The notes below the pieces were generated by a model. It was not told the origin of the DNA. It was given only the letters and a program-made list of their open reading frames with translations, and searched no databases. DNA of 64,000 nucleotides from a virus: the IMG/VR virus record IMGVR_UViG_3300050821_001592, positions 20,703 to 84,702 of that record, one strand, 5' to 3'. Of the stretch, positions 49,143-56,443 are shown one piece after another. The translations under genes were made by a program, and so were the position numbers. Numbering within the stretch: position 1 is the stretch's first letter; each line of letters begins with the position of its first letter.

Positions 49143-51167
49143 GTGGTAACATCGCAAAGAAGACTGTGGATGGATTATGAATCCCGGTCCCATATTGACA
49201 TCAAGAATTACGGTCTGGATAACTACGCGAAGCATCTGACAACCGAGCCGTTGATGATGGCGTATGCTTTCGATGAGTCCGAACCTAAGCTCTGGAAAAT
49301 TTGGATGGGGGAGGAGATGCCCGAAGACCTTAAAGAGGGTCTGCTTAACCCTGAGGTCATGCTCGGCGCATGGAATTTTAACTTTGAAAAAGATATAACC
49401 GAATATAAAATCGGGATTCAAACGCCCCTGTCCCGATGGTTCGACCCGTCCGTCTTGTGTGCGTACATGTCCCTCCCTATAGGTTTGGACCGGGCATCTA
49501 AGGCCCTCGGACTCAAAGAGAAGAAGATTCACCAGACGGGCCCGAAACGCGGTATCGCTTTGTTTTCAAAACCCAGCAAGACGAAGAAGACGTCCCTGAA
49601 GAAAGACCCAACTCTCCCGCCGACGTATTTCAAAGATTGGAACAGCCACCCCGAGGATTGGGAGATTTGGTGCCAGTACTGTTTGCAGGATGTCCGAGCT
49701 GAGCGAGAGGCATGGCATAGGGCCGTAGAATATAACTGCCCGATGACAGATGAAGAGTTCCGTGCGTGGCAGCTCGACCAACGGATGAACGAGACGGGCC
49801 CCTATATCGACGAGCAATACGTCACCAACGCTAAGGCTCTTGCTGAAGCTGAAGCTGAGGAAATCCTATCGGAGATTAAAGCCAACACAGGCTTGGAGAA
49901 CCCAAACAGTCGCGACCAGATGCTTGAATGGTTGACCGACCGTGGATATCCATTCACATCCCTCGATAAAGAGCATATCGAAGAGGCCCTGAAACACAAA
50001 ACTCTGAAACCTCTCGTCCGTCAAATGTTAGAACTAAAACAGAAGCTCGGCGGTAGTGCGTACAAAAAACTCGAAGCAATTCTGGACCGCATGGGGGTCG
50101 ATAAACGGCTGCGCGACCAGTTTATCTATCACGGGGCCCACACCGGACGTTGGGCGGGTCGTGGAGTACAGCTCCAGAATCTATTCAAGCCCGACCGTAA
50201 TGTCCTCGCGTACTCATGGGAGAAAGACACCACAAAGCGGTTGGATATCTACACGCGGGCTATCCGAACGGGTAAAAAGATTTACTCCCCGTTCACCCCT
50301 ATGAACCTCGTCGCAAGTACAATCCGGTCGGCGTTTGTCGCCACACCGGGGCACAAACTAGACGTCGGCGATTTAGCACAAATCGAAAGCCGGGTTCTGT
50401 GCGTTCTCGCCCGTTGCGTATCGATGTCTGAGGCATACGCGGCAGGACGGGACCTCTATAAAGAGTGTATGGCGAAGCAGCTCGGGATTGATATATCTCA
50501 GGTCACGAAGGCCCATCGCGACCGGGGCAAGGTCCAAGTTCTCGGCTGTGGTTACGGGATGGGTTGGGAGAAGTTCATCGCGTATGCCGCAACTTACGGA
50601 CTCATACTCACAGAGAAAGACGCTAAGGAAAGTGTCTACGGTTTTCGCGAAGCCTATCCTGAAATACCGGATTTGTGGAAAGAGTTCAACACGGCTGTTA
50701 TCCGAGCTGTGAAATCAAACATCTGCGTCTACGTGAAGGGATGTGTCGTTGACGGAAGAGACGCTCGCGTTCTGAAAATTAAGCTCCCTTCCGGTCGGGC
50801 ACTTCACTACTTCAGTCCGTACGTCAACATCAGTATGAAGTTCGGGCGTCCGCTGGAACAGGTGTCTTACACTCAGTATGACGCCAAGGGTTCGAAGCTT
50901 TCGGATTTGTACGGCGGGCTTATCGTCGAGAATGTCGTGCAAGCTATAGCTAGGGACATCCTATTGAACGGCATGTTCGAAGCGGAGAAAGCGGGCTTTA
51001 CGATAATCATGACTATTCACGACGAAATCGTAGCAGAATCTTTAATAGATTCAAAATTAAACCTTGACACCCTGCTAGATTGTATGGTCAAATGTCCTCA
51101 GTGGGCCGAGGGTATGGGCTTTACGCTCAAGGCTGAAGGGTATGAAGGACTGTATTACAAGAAATGA
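49143..51167 (+). CDS. DNA polymerase, family A
   Basis: 674 residues from GTG 49143 (GGAGGAGG site); the earlier TTG at 49128 lies inside the ribosome site. N-terminal 3'-5' exonuclease: LWMDYESRS (D11, E13), AWNFNFEKD and QYCLQDVRAE. Polymerase: HTGRWAGRG, motif A LDVGDLAQIESR (about 406-417), motif B RDRGKVQVLGCGYGMG (from about 459) and motif C MTIHDEIVAE (about 626-628 HDE). The motif order and the length match T7-like phage polymerases with proofreading. It is probably the replicative enzyme. Confidence 0.92.
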   Translation: MVTSQRRLWMDYESRSHIDIKNYGLDNYAKHLTTEPLMMAYAFDESEPKLWKIWMGEEMPEDLKEGLLNPEVMLGAWNFNFEKDITEYKIGIQTPLSRWFDPSVLCAYMSLPIGLDRASKALGLKEKKIHQTGPKRGIALFSKPSKTKKTSLKKDPTLPPTYFKDWNSHPEDWEIWCQYCLQDVRAEREAWHRAVEYNCPMTDEEFRAWQLDQRMNETGPYIDEQYVTNAKALAEAEAEEILSEIKANTGLENPNSRDQMLEWLTDRGYPFTSLDKEHIEEALKHKTLKPLVRQMLELKQKLGGSAYKKLEAILDRMGVDKRLRDQFIYHGAHTGRWAGRGVQLQNLFKPDRNVLAYSWEKDTTKRLDIYTRAIRTGKKIYSPFTPMNLVASTIRSAFVATPGHKLDVGDLAQIESRVLCVLARCVSMSEAYAAGRDLYKECMAKQLGIDISQVTKAHRDRGKVQVLGCGYGMGWEKFIAYAATYGLILTEKDAKESVYGFREAYPEIPDLWKEFNTAVIRAVKSNICVYVKGCVVDGRDARVLKIKLPSGRALHYFSPYVNISMKFGRPLEQVSYTQYDAKGSKLSDLYGGLIVENVVQAIARDILLNGMFEAEKAGFTIIMTIHDEIVAESLIDSKLNLDTLLDCMVKCPQWAEGMGFTLKAEGYEGLYYKK

Positions 51168-51173
51168 GGGATT

Positions 51174-51359
51174 ATGAAAGTCAATGTCGTTGAGACTTGG
51201 AGGCATACGTACTCTGTCAGGCTCGGACAGTTCCGATTGGATTTTGAAGGGACGAAAGCTCGCGCCGATGAAATCGCGGCCTATCTCAAGCGGTCTATCA
51301 ACCGTTCGGGCACGAAAAAGAAAAGCTTGACAGCCGCGTCGAGGTTTGATACTCTCTAA
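51174..51359 (+). CDS. Small hypothetical protein
   Basis: 61 residues starting at ATG 51174, six bases after the polymerase stop and behind GAGGGA. It is beta then helical and basic (VVETWRHTYSVRLGQFRLDF then DEIAAYLKRSINRSG). The next promoter lies over its last codons. The function is not recognised. Confidence 0.6.
   Translation: MKVNVVETWRHTYSVRLGQFRLDFEGTKARADEIAAYLKRSINRSGTKKKSLTAASRFDTL
51327..51355 (+). promoter_or_regulatory. Strong promoter for the structured-RNA locus
   Basis: TTGACA (51327-51332) and TACTCT (51350-51355) are 17 bases apart. The expected start is close to 51362, immediately at the first GGGGG of the non-coding structured region, as would be expected for a stable RNA. 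It overlaps the last codons of the small gene at 51174. Confidence 0.75.
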
Positions 51360-51361
51360 AT

Positions 51362-51778
51362 AGGGGGAACCAATCCCGAAACGAATGAGCGAGGCTAACC
51401 TTGGGACCTCGCCCTTGAATCGGTGGAAAACCCCTCTAATTCTAGAAACAGGCGTGGATGGGAGATTCGGGTCATCCTAGGATTGACACGTTGAAGCCTG
51501 TACCCGTCGAGTCCAGTCCACACAACGACGGGAATTTTAAGTTTGGGTAGCGCAGGACTTCCGTTGCGGTCTTCCGGGTGACCGGAAACACACTTGCCGG
51601 GAGTCCAGAGCGGACCCAATTATGGGCATACGCTGTTAGGGAAAGCGGGCCTTAAACCCGCCACAGCATTGCATGGAGACGTTGTCTAAAAGAAAACAGG
51701 TAAAGACTGAGGTAACTCTGCTAGTAGCCTGTTAGTAATCCATGCAGAACGACGGTTCGATTCCGTAGGTGCCCACCG
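51362..51778 (+). ncRNA. Structured non-coding RNA with tRNA-like 3' end (class unknown)
   Basis: No protein frame fits, and the region folds into many paired segments: GCGAGG/CCTCGC (51389, 51407), CAGGC/GCCTG around CGTG/CACG (about 51450-51500), CCCGTCG/CGACGGG (51503, 51526), TTGGGT/ACCCAA enclosing GGACT/AGTCC and a TTCCGG-GTGA-CCGGAA tetraloop hairpin (51542-51619). The last section (about 51623-51778) pairs GGGCAT with GTGCCC, contains GCGGG/CCCGC and TGCATGGA/TCCATGCA, and ends with a T-arm-like ACGG-TTCGATT-CCGT and CCACC. It begins at the promoter start. It does not match RNase P, 6S or SRP that I can see. Confidence 0.6.
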
Positions 51779-51779
51779 A

Positions 51780-52240
51780 ATCTAAGTTTGCGGCAAGTCG
51801 TGGATTACCTGCTACGCCTATCGAGGGCGTCGTAATGCAGGAGAGCCGCAAAAATTATTACGGTATGAAGGCGTGGTTTCCATTGCCAGACGCGGGTTCG
51901 ACTCCCGCCGCCTCCACCCGACAACACGAAGCGGACTTAGAGCGCAAAACCTTTTGGGGCAGCGATGACGGCTCGCCATTAGGGAGTAGGCTCGAACGGC
52001 TCCGACCTAGACAGTCAACTAGCGTATGCTTCGTGTTGCCCGGTGGGGGCGTCACGGAATCGATGGGGATGATGAAGGCACGCTGGACTGTACGAGGTTA
52101 CATGGCCCTCGTTAATCAGACACGTAAATCACAAATGCCACGCCAAAACGTGCGTTTGCTGCCGCTGCTGGACGCTAACCCGTCCTGCACGACTGAGTTC
52201 GCGGGGCACTTGGAAACAGAAGCCCCGCAAAAATTGACCT
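51780..52240 (+). ncRNA. ssrA: Circularly permuted tmRNA
   Basis: The 3' acceptor half comes first: T-arm GCGGG-TTCGACT-CCCGC (51892-51908) and CGCCTCC-A-CC (51909-51918). The 5' half follows: GGGGGCG (52045-52051), which pairs with CGCCTCC in all seven positions (one G-U), then a D-like ACGGAATCGATGGGG as in tmRNA. P2 pairs TGGGGA/TTTCCA and CACGC/GCGTG link the halves. A processing stem CAACACGAAGC/GCTTCGTGTTG (51922-51932, 52028-52038) joins the halves. PK1 CGAGG/CCTCG (52093, 52107) precedes a tag frame from GCC 52137 to TAA 52178, ATPKRAFAAAAGR. A GCGGGGC/GCCCCGC stem (52201, 52222) follows. It rescues stalled ribosomes. Confidence 0.8.
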
Positions 52241-52430
52241 AATCCTGATTCCCAGAGGCGGAACATGCTAGCCACCGTTTGTTGGGATAAAGGAAGCAGT
52301 GAGGGGGCACAGGGCTCGCAAAGCGAGACCTGACTAAACGCTGGGCAGAAATGCCGAAGCCCCCGAATTTGACGTTGCTGTCTGACCATCCGAGCCTTGG
52401 GCTACAGACAGGCGCTTAATTGAAACACGG
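52241..52430 (+). other. Structured non-coding downstream segment
   Basis: No gene is visible. Strong paired segments include GGGGGC/GCCCCC (about 52303 and 52358) enclosing a CTCGC-AAA-GCGAG hairpin within CAGG/CCTG arms, and CTGTCTG/CAGACAG (about 52380-52412). It may be the 3' part of the tmRNA precursor, a separate small RNA, or a transcription-ending structure before the gene at 52481. Confidence 0.5.
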
Positions 52431-52480
52431 CTGTGCGCGACCGCGAGGTCATACAGGCGAACCAGATTCTAGGAGGGCTC

Positions 52481-52702
52481 GTGGATAAGACAACACAAAT
52501 ATTCGTAGTAGAGGCGGGGCAAGAGTTTGAAATTCAGGTCATGGGCTCTGAGGCTTCGGTAGCCGACCCGACAGGTATCATCAACGGAATCACGTACCGC
52601 TATCGAGCCGACTCTAGCGGGCTTACTCAACTCGGACAAGCCTACCGCTCCGTACCAAGTCGAATCGAAGGTCGTTGGATGCTCGAAAGGAAACCCCTCT
52701 AA
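52481..52702 (+). CDS. Small hypothetical protein
   Basis: 73 residues from GTG 52481, behind AGGAGGG; the longer frame to 52433 begins in structured RNA. The sequence VDKTTQIFVVEAGQEFEIQV with a SVPSRIEGRWMLERKPL end is beta-rich. The stop codon TAATG overlaps the start of the metallophosphoesterase gene. No family is recognised. Confidence 0.6.
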   Translation: MDKTTQIFVVEAGQEFEIQVMGSEASVADPTGIINGITYRYRADSSGLTQLGQAYRSVPSRIEGRWMLERKPL

Positions 52703-53295
52703 TGGAAATCTTCATTACGAGCGATGAGCACTACGGACATCGAAACATCATTACGTATTGTAAACGTCCGTTTGCAAACACAGATGCGATGCGAGATTAT
52801 ATCATCGCTCAGCACAACAAGAAGGTTCCGCGCTCGCCGAACTACCTTACGATTCATGCGGGCGATATGTTCTGGAATACCCTGACTCAAAAAGAGGCGG
52901 CTGAAATCCTCTATCAGTTGAATGGCAAGCATGCCTTCCTGTATGGGAATCATGACGAGTTAATCGAGAACAACCCTTGGATACGCTCTGAATTTATGTG
53001 GGTCAAGGGCGAGAATAAGGTCGGCGGCGCAACCATAGTTAATTTTAACAACAAGAAACTCCTCGTCAGCCATTTCGCACATCGTGTGTGGGAGAGAAGC
53101 CATAAAGGGAGCTACCATGTTTACGGACATTCGCATCAGGAATTACCGCCGTTGGGTCAATCTTTTGATATCGGAGTTGAGGGACACGATTACAGCCCTT
53201 GGTCGCTGGAAGAGATTTTTTCAAGAATGGAGACGCTTAAACCGCACCATGTAATTCCGAAGGACCAGATATGGGATGGCAAGTCTACCGAATAG
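52702..53295 (+). CDS. Calcineurin-like metallophosphoesterase
   Basis: 197 residues from MEIFITSDEHYGHRNIITYC at 52702, overlapping the previous stop. Ordered metal-binding motifs are FITSDEHYGHRN, TIHAGDMFWN, LYGNHDE, VSHFAHR and VYGHSHQE, the D-x-H, GD, GNHD, H and GHxH set of this superfamily. Small phage members of this type act on phosphodiesters or nucleotide phosphates; the substrate is unknown. It is short, as expected for single-domain members. Confidence 0.85.
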   Translation: MEIFITSDEHYGHRNIITYCKRPFANTDAMRDYIIAQHNKKVPRSPNYLTIHAGDMFWNTLTQKEAAEILYQLNGKHAFLYGNHDELIENNPWIRSEFMWVKGENKVGGATIVNFNNKKLLVSHFAHRVWERSHKGSYHVYGHSHQELPPLGQSFDIGVEGHDYSPWSLEEIFSRMETLKPHHVIPKDQIWDGKSTE

Positions 53296-53513
53296 TCAAC
53301 GAAGAGGGGCTCAAGATGCTCGGCCCCTTTAAGACGCCGCACATGGCGAAGCTGAGGGCCGAACAAAATGCGAAGTATCTGAAATCCCTCGGGTATGACC
53401 TAGTGTGGTACAAAGTGGAGGAAATAATTGGCGATTATGACTCAAACCCACTCAACCCACTTAACTCGGTTATATTTCCAACAGTGGGTCGGGACGGCTG
53501 GCAAACATTTTGA
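53271..53513 (+). CDS. Small hypothetical protein
   Basis: 80 residues starting at ATG 53271 within the last codons of the phosphoesterase gene. MGWQVYRIVNEEGLKMLGPF and KLRAEQNAKYLKSLGYDLVW look like a small alpha/beta fold. The C-terminus overlaps the next gene. The function is not recognised. Confidence 0.55.
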   Translation: MGWQVYRIVNEEGLKMLGPFKTPHMAKLRAEQNAKYLKSLGYDLVWYKVEEIIGDYDSNPLNPLNSVIFPTVGRDGWQTF

Positions 53514-53826
53514 AGTGGAGTTCGCCACACCAACAGTCGTTGACCCTTTTGACCGTATGCGGATTGTGTGTCTGAAGTGCCGCCAGACCCTTACGGGAGA
53601 CGTCCCTGAAACACCGGAGAAGCTCGATTGGACGATGCAGAGGTTCGTAGAGATTCACGCTCATAAAAACACTGGTATACCGTGTATACCGAATTCGACT
53701 GTGAATGCGGTTGACCCTATGTCAACGAAGCCCGTGACAGCGGATTTCAAGCCCGTGAAGCCCGTGAAGCCCGTGAAGCTGAGCGTCTTTTCAAAATCTG
53801 GACGGAGGTTTCGTGAAGCTAACTAG
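53437..53826 (+). CDS. Hypothetical protein with KPV repeats
   Basis: 129 residues from ATG 53437 (MTQTHSTHLTRLYFQQWVGT); a TTG at 53428 with GGAGG seven bases upstream is an alternative start. A C-x-x-C pair (MRIVCLKCRQTL) suggests a zinc knuckle. Residues near the end read KPVKPVKPVK, encoded by three nine-base repeats (53749-53778). It overlaps the GNAT gene by 14 bases. No family is recognised. Confidence 0.55.
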   Translation: MTQTHSTHLTRLYFQQWVGTAGKHFEVEFATPTVVDPFDRMRIVCLKCRQTLTGDVPETPEKLDWTMQRFVEIHAHKNTGIPCIPNSTVNAVDPMSTKPVTADFKPVKPVKPVKLSVFSKSGRRFREAN

Positions 53827-54250
53827 TGCAGAGAAAACGACTGAGATGCTTAACACCCTTCGGGGGGTGAGCGACCAGTGTTTCAATATTGACAGTCCGC
53901 CCGAGAGTGAGTTCTCGTGGAGGTTCGAGGCGGGGGACGTATTCATCCTTCGATTTGACCCCATGCTCGGTATTGGATTTGGGCCTGTCGTAGCGTACGC
54001 GATTTGTACTCCTATGAATTTTTTGTGGCAGATAGCGACCTTTCCGCCGTACCGTGGGCGCGGTTTTGCGACTGATTTACTGAAAGAGATTTTCGAGGAG
54101 TATAAAGGGGACATTGAACTCACAGTAAGGCTTGACAACGCGACCGCGCAGATGCTATATTTGAAGAATGGTTTTAGAGTCGTGTCAGTTCTTCGGAAGT
54201 ACTTCCCCCCTGAAGACGGCCTTCTCATGAGGAGAGTTCATGTTCCTTGA
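53813..54250 (+). CDS. GNAT-family acetyltransferase
   Basis: 145 residues with GTG start 53813 behind ACGGAGG. Motif A is IATFPPYRGRGFATDLLKEI with the RGRGFA acetyl-CoA loop, followed by LDNATAQMLYLKNGFRVVSV, the N-x-A-x-x-x-Y-x-x-x-GF motif B. It transfers an acyl group from a CoA donor to an amine; the substrate is unknown. The stop overlaps the start of the next gene. Confidence 0.8.
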   Translation: MKLTSAEKTTEMLNTLRGVSDQCFNIDSPPESEFSWRFEAGDVFILRFDPMLGIGFGPVVAYAICTPMNFLWQIATFPPYRGRGFATDLLKEIFEEYKGDIELTVRLDNATAQMLYLKNGFRVVSVLRKYFPPEDGLLMRRVHVP

Positions 54251-54812
54251 ATGTTCGAAGTGTGAAGACCTAGTTGATGTTGAAACACGGACGGTTGTTG
54301 CGCCATTCGTATGTAAGTGGTGCGAGGAGGGTTTCATCGTGGACTATCCAAAATACATCATTGAAGTTTTTCTTACCCTCTCGGGGTGGCAACGGTCTAT
54401 TGACCTCAACGGAGTGTTCTCATCGTACGATGAGGCTCAAGCCGCGATTGATTCGTTTCAAGACAGCATGACCCGTCGGGTTGTACCCCTCGCTTCCCCC
54501 ACCCCGCCACAGCCCCAGAGTCCAGCATACATGGATTACGTCCACATGGATGATTCGAACGACTCAGACAACTCGGATGACCCGAACCACCCGGATGACA
54601 TACTCGGGATTGACCCCGTTCCGGTTGATAACCAGTTCGCCCTCGATACGAAATTGATTGAGGATATTGAGGCGCAACTAGCTGAGGCGAATAGTATGAT
54701 TGATTGTTATGAGAAAACGACATCAACCCTCCAAAAAATCGTCGATGAGCAAGAGAGTGACATCCGAGTGTACCGCAAGCTCCTCGGGCTGTCAGTGTCT
54801 GAAAATTGTTAA
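54240..54812 (+). CDS. Hypothetical protein with zinc-ribbon and acidic linker
   Basis: 190 residues. The N-terminus MFLECSKCEDLVDVETRTVV with a second CKWC pair is a zinc ribbon. The middle is strongly acidic (DDSNDSDNSDDPNHPDDILG) and the C-terminal 60 residues (IDIEAQLAEANSMIDCYEKT-like, QKIVDEQESDIRVYRKLLG) form a coiled coil. The layout suggests a nucleic-acid or protein-binding adaptor. It starts within the previous gene's stop (ATG at 54240). Confidence 0.65.
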   Translation: MFLECSKCEDLVDVETRTVVAPFVCKWCEEGFIVDYPKYIIEVFLTLSGWQRSIDLNGVFSSYDEAQAAIDSFQDSMTRRVVPLASPTPPQPQSPAYMDYVHMDDSNDSDNSDDPNHPDDILGIDPVPVDNQFALDTKLIEDIEAQLAEANSMIDCYEKTTSTLQKIVDEQESDIRVYRKLLGLSVSENC

Positions 54813-54836
54813 CTTGTTAAATTAGAAGGAGTTTCA

Positions 54837-55937
54837 ATGAAGATTTTTTCGATTGTGCTGTTGATATTGGCCATGGCTATGGGCGTGTCCGCTCAGACTT
54901 ACGACACCCTCCTCGTCAATGGAGCTGCCACCCCGTCACAAATTCCTGACCTCATGGCCTACCGTGCGGTGTTCGTCCACATGCAGGACCCCAATGATTC
55001 TGTCCCCGTAGCGGACCGCGTGTCCCAGATTCCGTTCACGAACTTACAGGACATGTCAACCTTTGAAACGACGACACAGAGCTTCTACTCCGCGTACACA
55101 TCTGCTACGACCCGCGCTCAGAAAGACGCGATTGTGCAGAACACTATGAACTCCTTGAATACTAATCTGAGTTCTCCGGGGTCTCTGACTCTCAACAACT
55201 ACATCCAGAGTCAGAAGTCGGGAATCAACGTATACGGCGGGGTCATCAACGGAAATAGTATTGTCCTGTACACGACGTACTATTCTGTTACCGCTCTCTA
55301 CACAGGAACTGTTGAGTCTATCTGGGATGATTACAGCAGTGATGAAGGGTATGACGACGTCGGCGGCGGTGGTGGGTTGGTGTGCTCTGATTCACCGCAG
55401 AACCCTTTGCTTCAATACGGAATCACTCAAATCCCCGGTACGGTCACCGGACAGACTAGCTCCGTAGCGTATAACATCCCAAACGGCAGCACTTCTGGTT
55501 TTGGTGCATCAGGCGGGTACCCCGGAGCTGGAACGATTTACACGTCAACAACGACCTATAAGTTCCTCCAGTTCTGTACCATCCAAGGTCGGGACCCGTG
55601 GTACCAAAACATTTCTTTCTCGATTAGCCCTCAGTTCGAGATTGCGTATACGAAGTCTCTCAACACCGGAATCGCGTATGGTTGCTGGGTAAATCACGCC
55701 GGAGTTACGACATGTTGGTACCCGACGTCCGCGTGGTGTCAGGTCCCCAATCCCGACTACAACCCATCGGCAATTAGCGATACGCAGTTTTGGGCAGCTT
55801 GGTACGTCGAAGCGGCTTGTGGCCGACTCGGTACCAGTGGTCCTTGGACGTGTGTCCTAGGATTGGCGAAGGGCACGACAAACCAAATACGAGCTGGTAG
55901 TTTCGGAAGCCCTATGCCATGTTCATATAACCCGTAA
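54837..55937 (+). CDS. Secreted protein of unknown function
   Basis: 366 residues behind AAGGAG. MKIFSIVLLILAMAMGVSAQ is a signal peptide with a cleavage-like ASA/SAQ end. The mature part has Tyr/Ser/Thr-rich stretches, an acidic turn (DDYSSDEGYDDVGGGGGLV), and eight or more cysteines in the C-terminal half (CTIQGRDPWY, CWVNHAGVTTCWYP, WCQVPNPDY, CGRLG, WTCVLG, PCSYNP). It lies on the replication strand, not with virion genes, and is followed by a hairpin, so it may be an exported host-modifying or defence protein. No family is recognised. Confidence 0.65.
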   Translation: MKIFSIVLLILAMAMGVSAQTYDTLLVNGAATPSQIPDLMAYRAVFVHMQDPNDSVPVADRVSQIPFTNLQDMSTFETTTQSFYSAYTSATTRAQKDAIVQNTMNSLNTNLSSPGSLTLNNYIQSQKSGINVYGGVINGNSIVLYTTYYSVTALYTGTVESIWDDYSSDEGYDDVGGGGGLVCSDSPQNPLLQYGITQIPGTVTGQTSSVAYNIPNGSTSGFGASGGYPGAGTIYTSTTTYKFLQFCTIQGRDPWYQNISFSISPQFEIAYTKSLNTGIAYGCWVNHAGVTTCWYPTSAWCQVPNPDYNPSAISDTQFWAAWYVEAACGRLGTSGPWTCVLGLAKGTTNQIRAGSFGSPMPCSYNP

Positions 55938-55958
55938 TTCAGGCCGTAACCCGGACTC

Positions 55959-55976
55959 GGGGGTCGAAAGACCCCC
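55959..55976 (+). terminator. GAAA-loop hairpin after the secreted-protein gene
   Basis: A perfect 7-base-pair stem (GGGGGTC with GACCCCC) closed by a GAAA tetraloop, 22 bases after the stop at 55937. It lacks a U-run, so termination would be partial, but such a stable hairpin also protects the 3' end of the message. Confidence 0.5.
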
Positions 55977-55991
55977 ATTAAGTGAGGTATT

Positions 55992-56231
55992 ATGAGCTTT
56001 TTGATTTTCGAAGAAGGTCCGAGTTCAATCAGCGGAAAAACTAAGACGTGGATTATCAACGGTGGTAAGCTGGGGTCAATCCTGTGGTACCCCCATTGGA
56101 GAAAGTATTGCTTCTTTCCTCAGGCGAGTACCCTGTTCGACAACGATTGCCTTTTGACGATTGCGAACTTTTGTTCAACAGAGACACAGAAACACAAAGA
56201 CGCACACAAAGACGCACACAAAGGCTCGTGA
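55992..56231 (+). CDS. Small hypothetical protein with repeat C-terminus
   Basis: 79 residues from ATG 55992 (GTGAGG site). SILWYPHWRKYCFFPQASTL and FDNDCLLTIANFC form a small folded core, and the end (KHKDAHKDAHKG) is encoded by a 12-base tandem repeat (about 56195-56223). The WRKYxFxPxxxTxFDxDCLxxIA pattern is shared with short phage proteins of unknown function. Its stop overlaps the next start. Confidence 0.65.
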   Translation: MSFLIFEEGPSSISGKTKTWIINGGKLGSILWYPHWRKYCFFPQASTLFDNDCLLTIANFCSTETQKHKDAHKDAHKGS

Positions 56232-56443
56232 TGACTGAAACTGAAGCATATGAAACCCTCGGATGGCCCCGAGCGGGGAGTGCGATGTTTATCCTCCCCA
56301 TCTCTGGTTCTGACCGAACCGATTGGGAAACGTACGAATGCCCGAGAGGGTGTTACCGGGGGTTGACTCTTCCTGAGGCGAAGGCACAGCCCGAGTTTAT
56401 GGGCAAGTGCCCAAGATGTAACATCCCTTGGATTTGGGGTTAG
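56231..56443 (+). CDS. Small zinc-ribbon protein
   Basis: 70 residues from MTETEAYETLGWPRAGSAMF at 56231. The C-terminal half has CPRGCYRGLTLPEAK and CPRCNIPWIWG, two paired Cys sets that would bind zinc. Nothing else is recognised. It is the last gene before the 900-base non-coding stretch. Confidence 0.65.
   Translation: MTETEAYETLGWPRAGSAMFILPISGSDRTDWETYECPRGCYRGLTLPEAKAQPEFMGKCPRCNIPWIWG

Noticed and set aside
51623-51778. An intron-containing tRNA-Leu(TAA), suggested by a CTTAAA loop and T-arm
   Set aside because: Position 33 of the loop is not T, there is no group I intron core that I can recognise, and the acceptor pairs only six bases. It is reported as a tRNA-like end of a structured RNA instead.
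51362-51778. RNase P RNA
   Set aside because: The conserved GAGGAAAGTCC and ACAGAA core strings are absent.
51769-52242. A 157-residue plus-strand frame running through the structured-RNA locus
   Set aside because: It overlaps both halves of the permuted tmRNA, reads through its T-arm and processing stem, and has no ribosome site.
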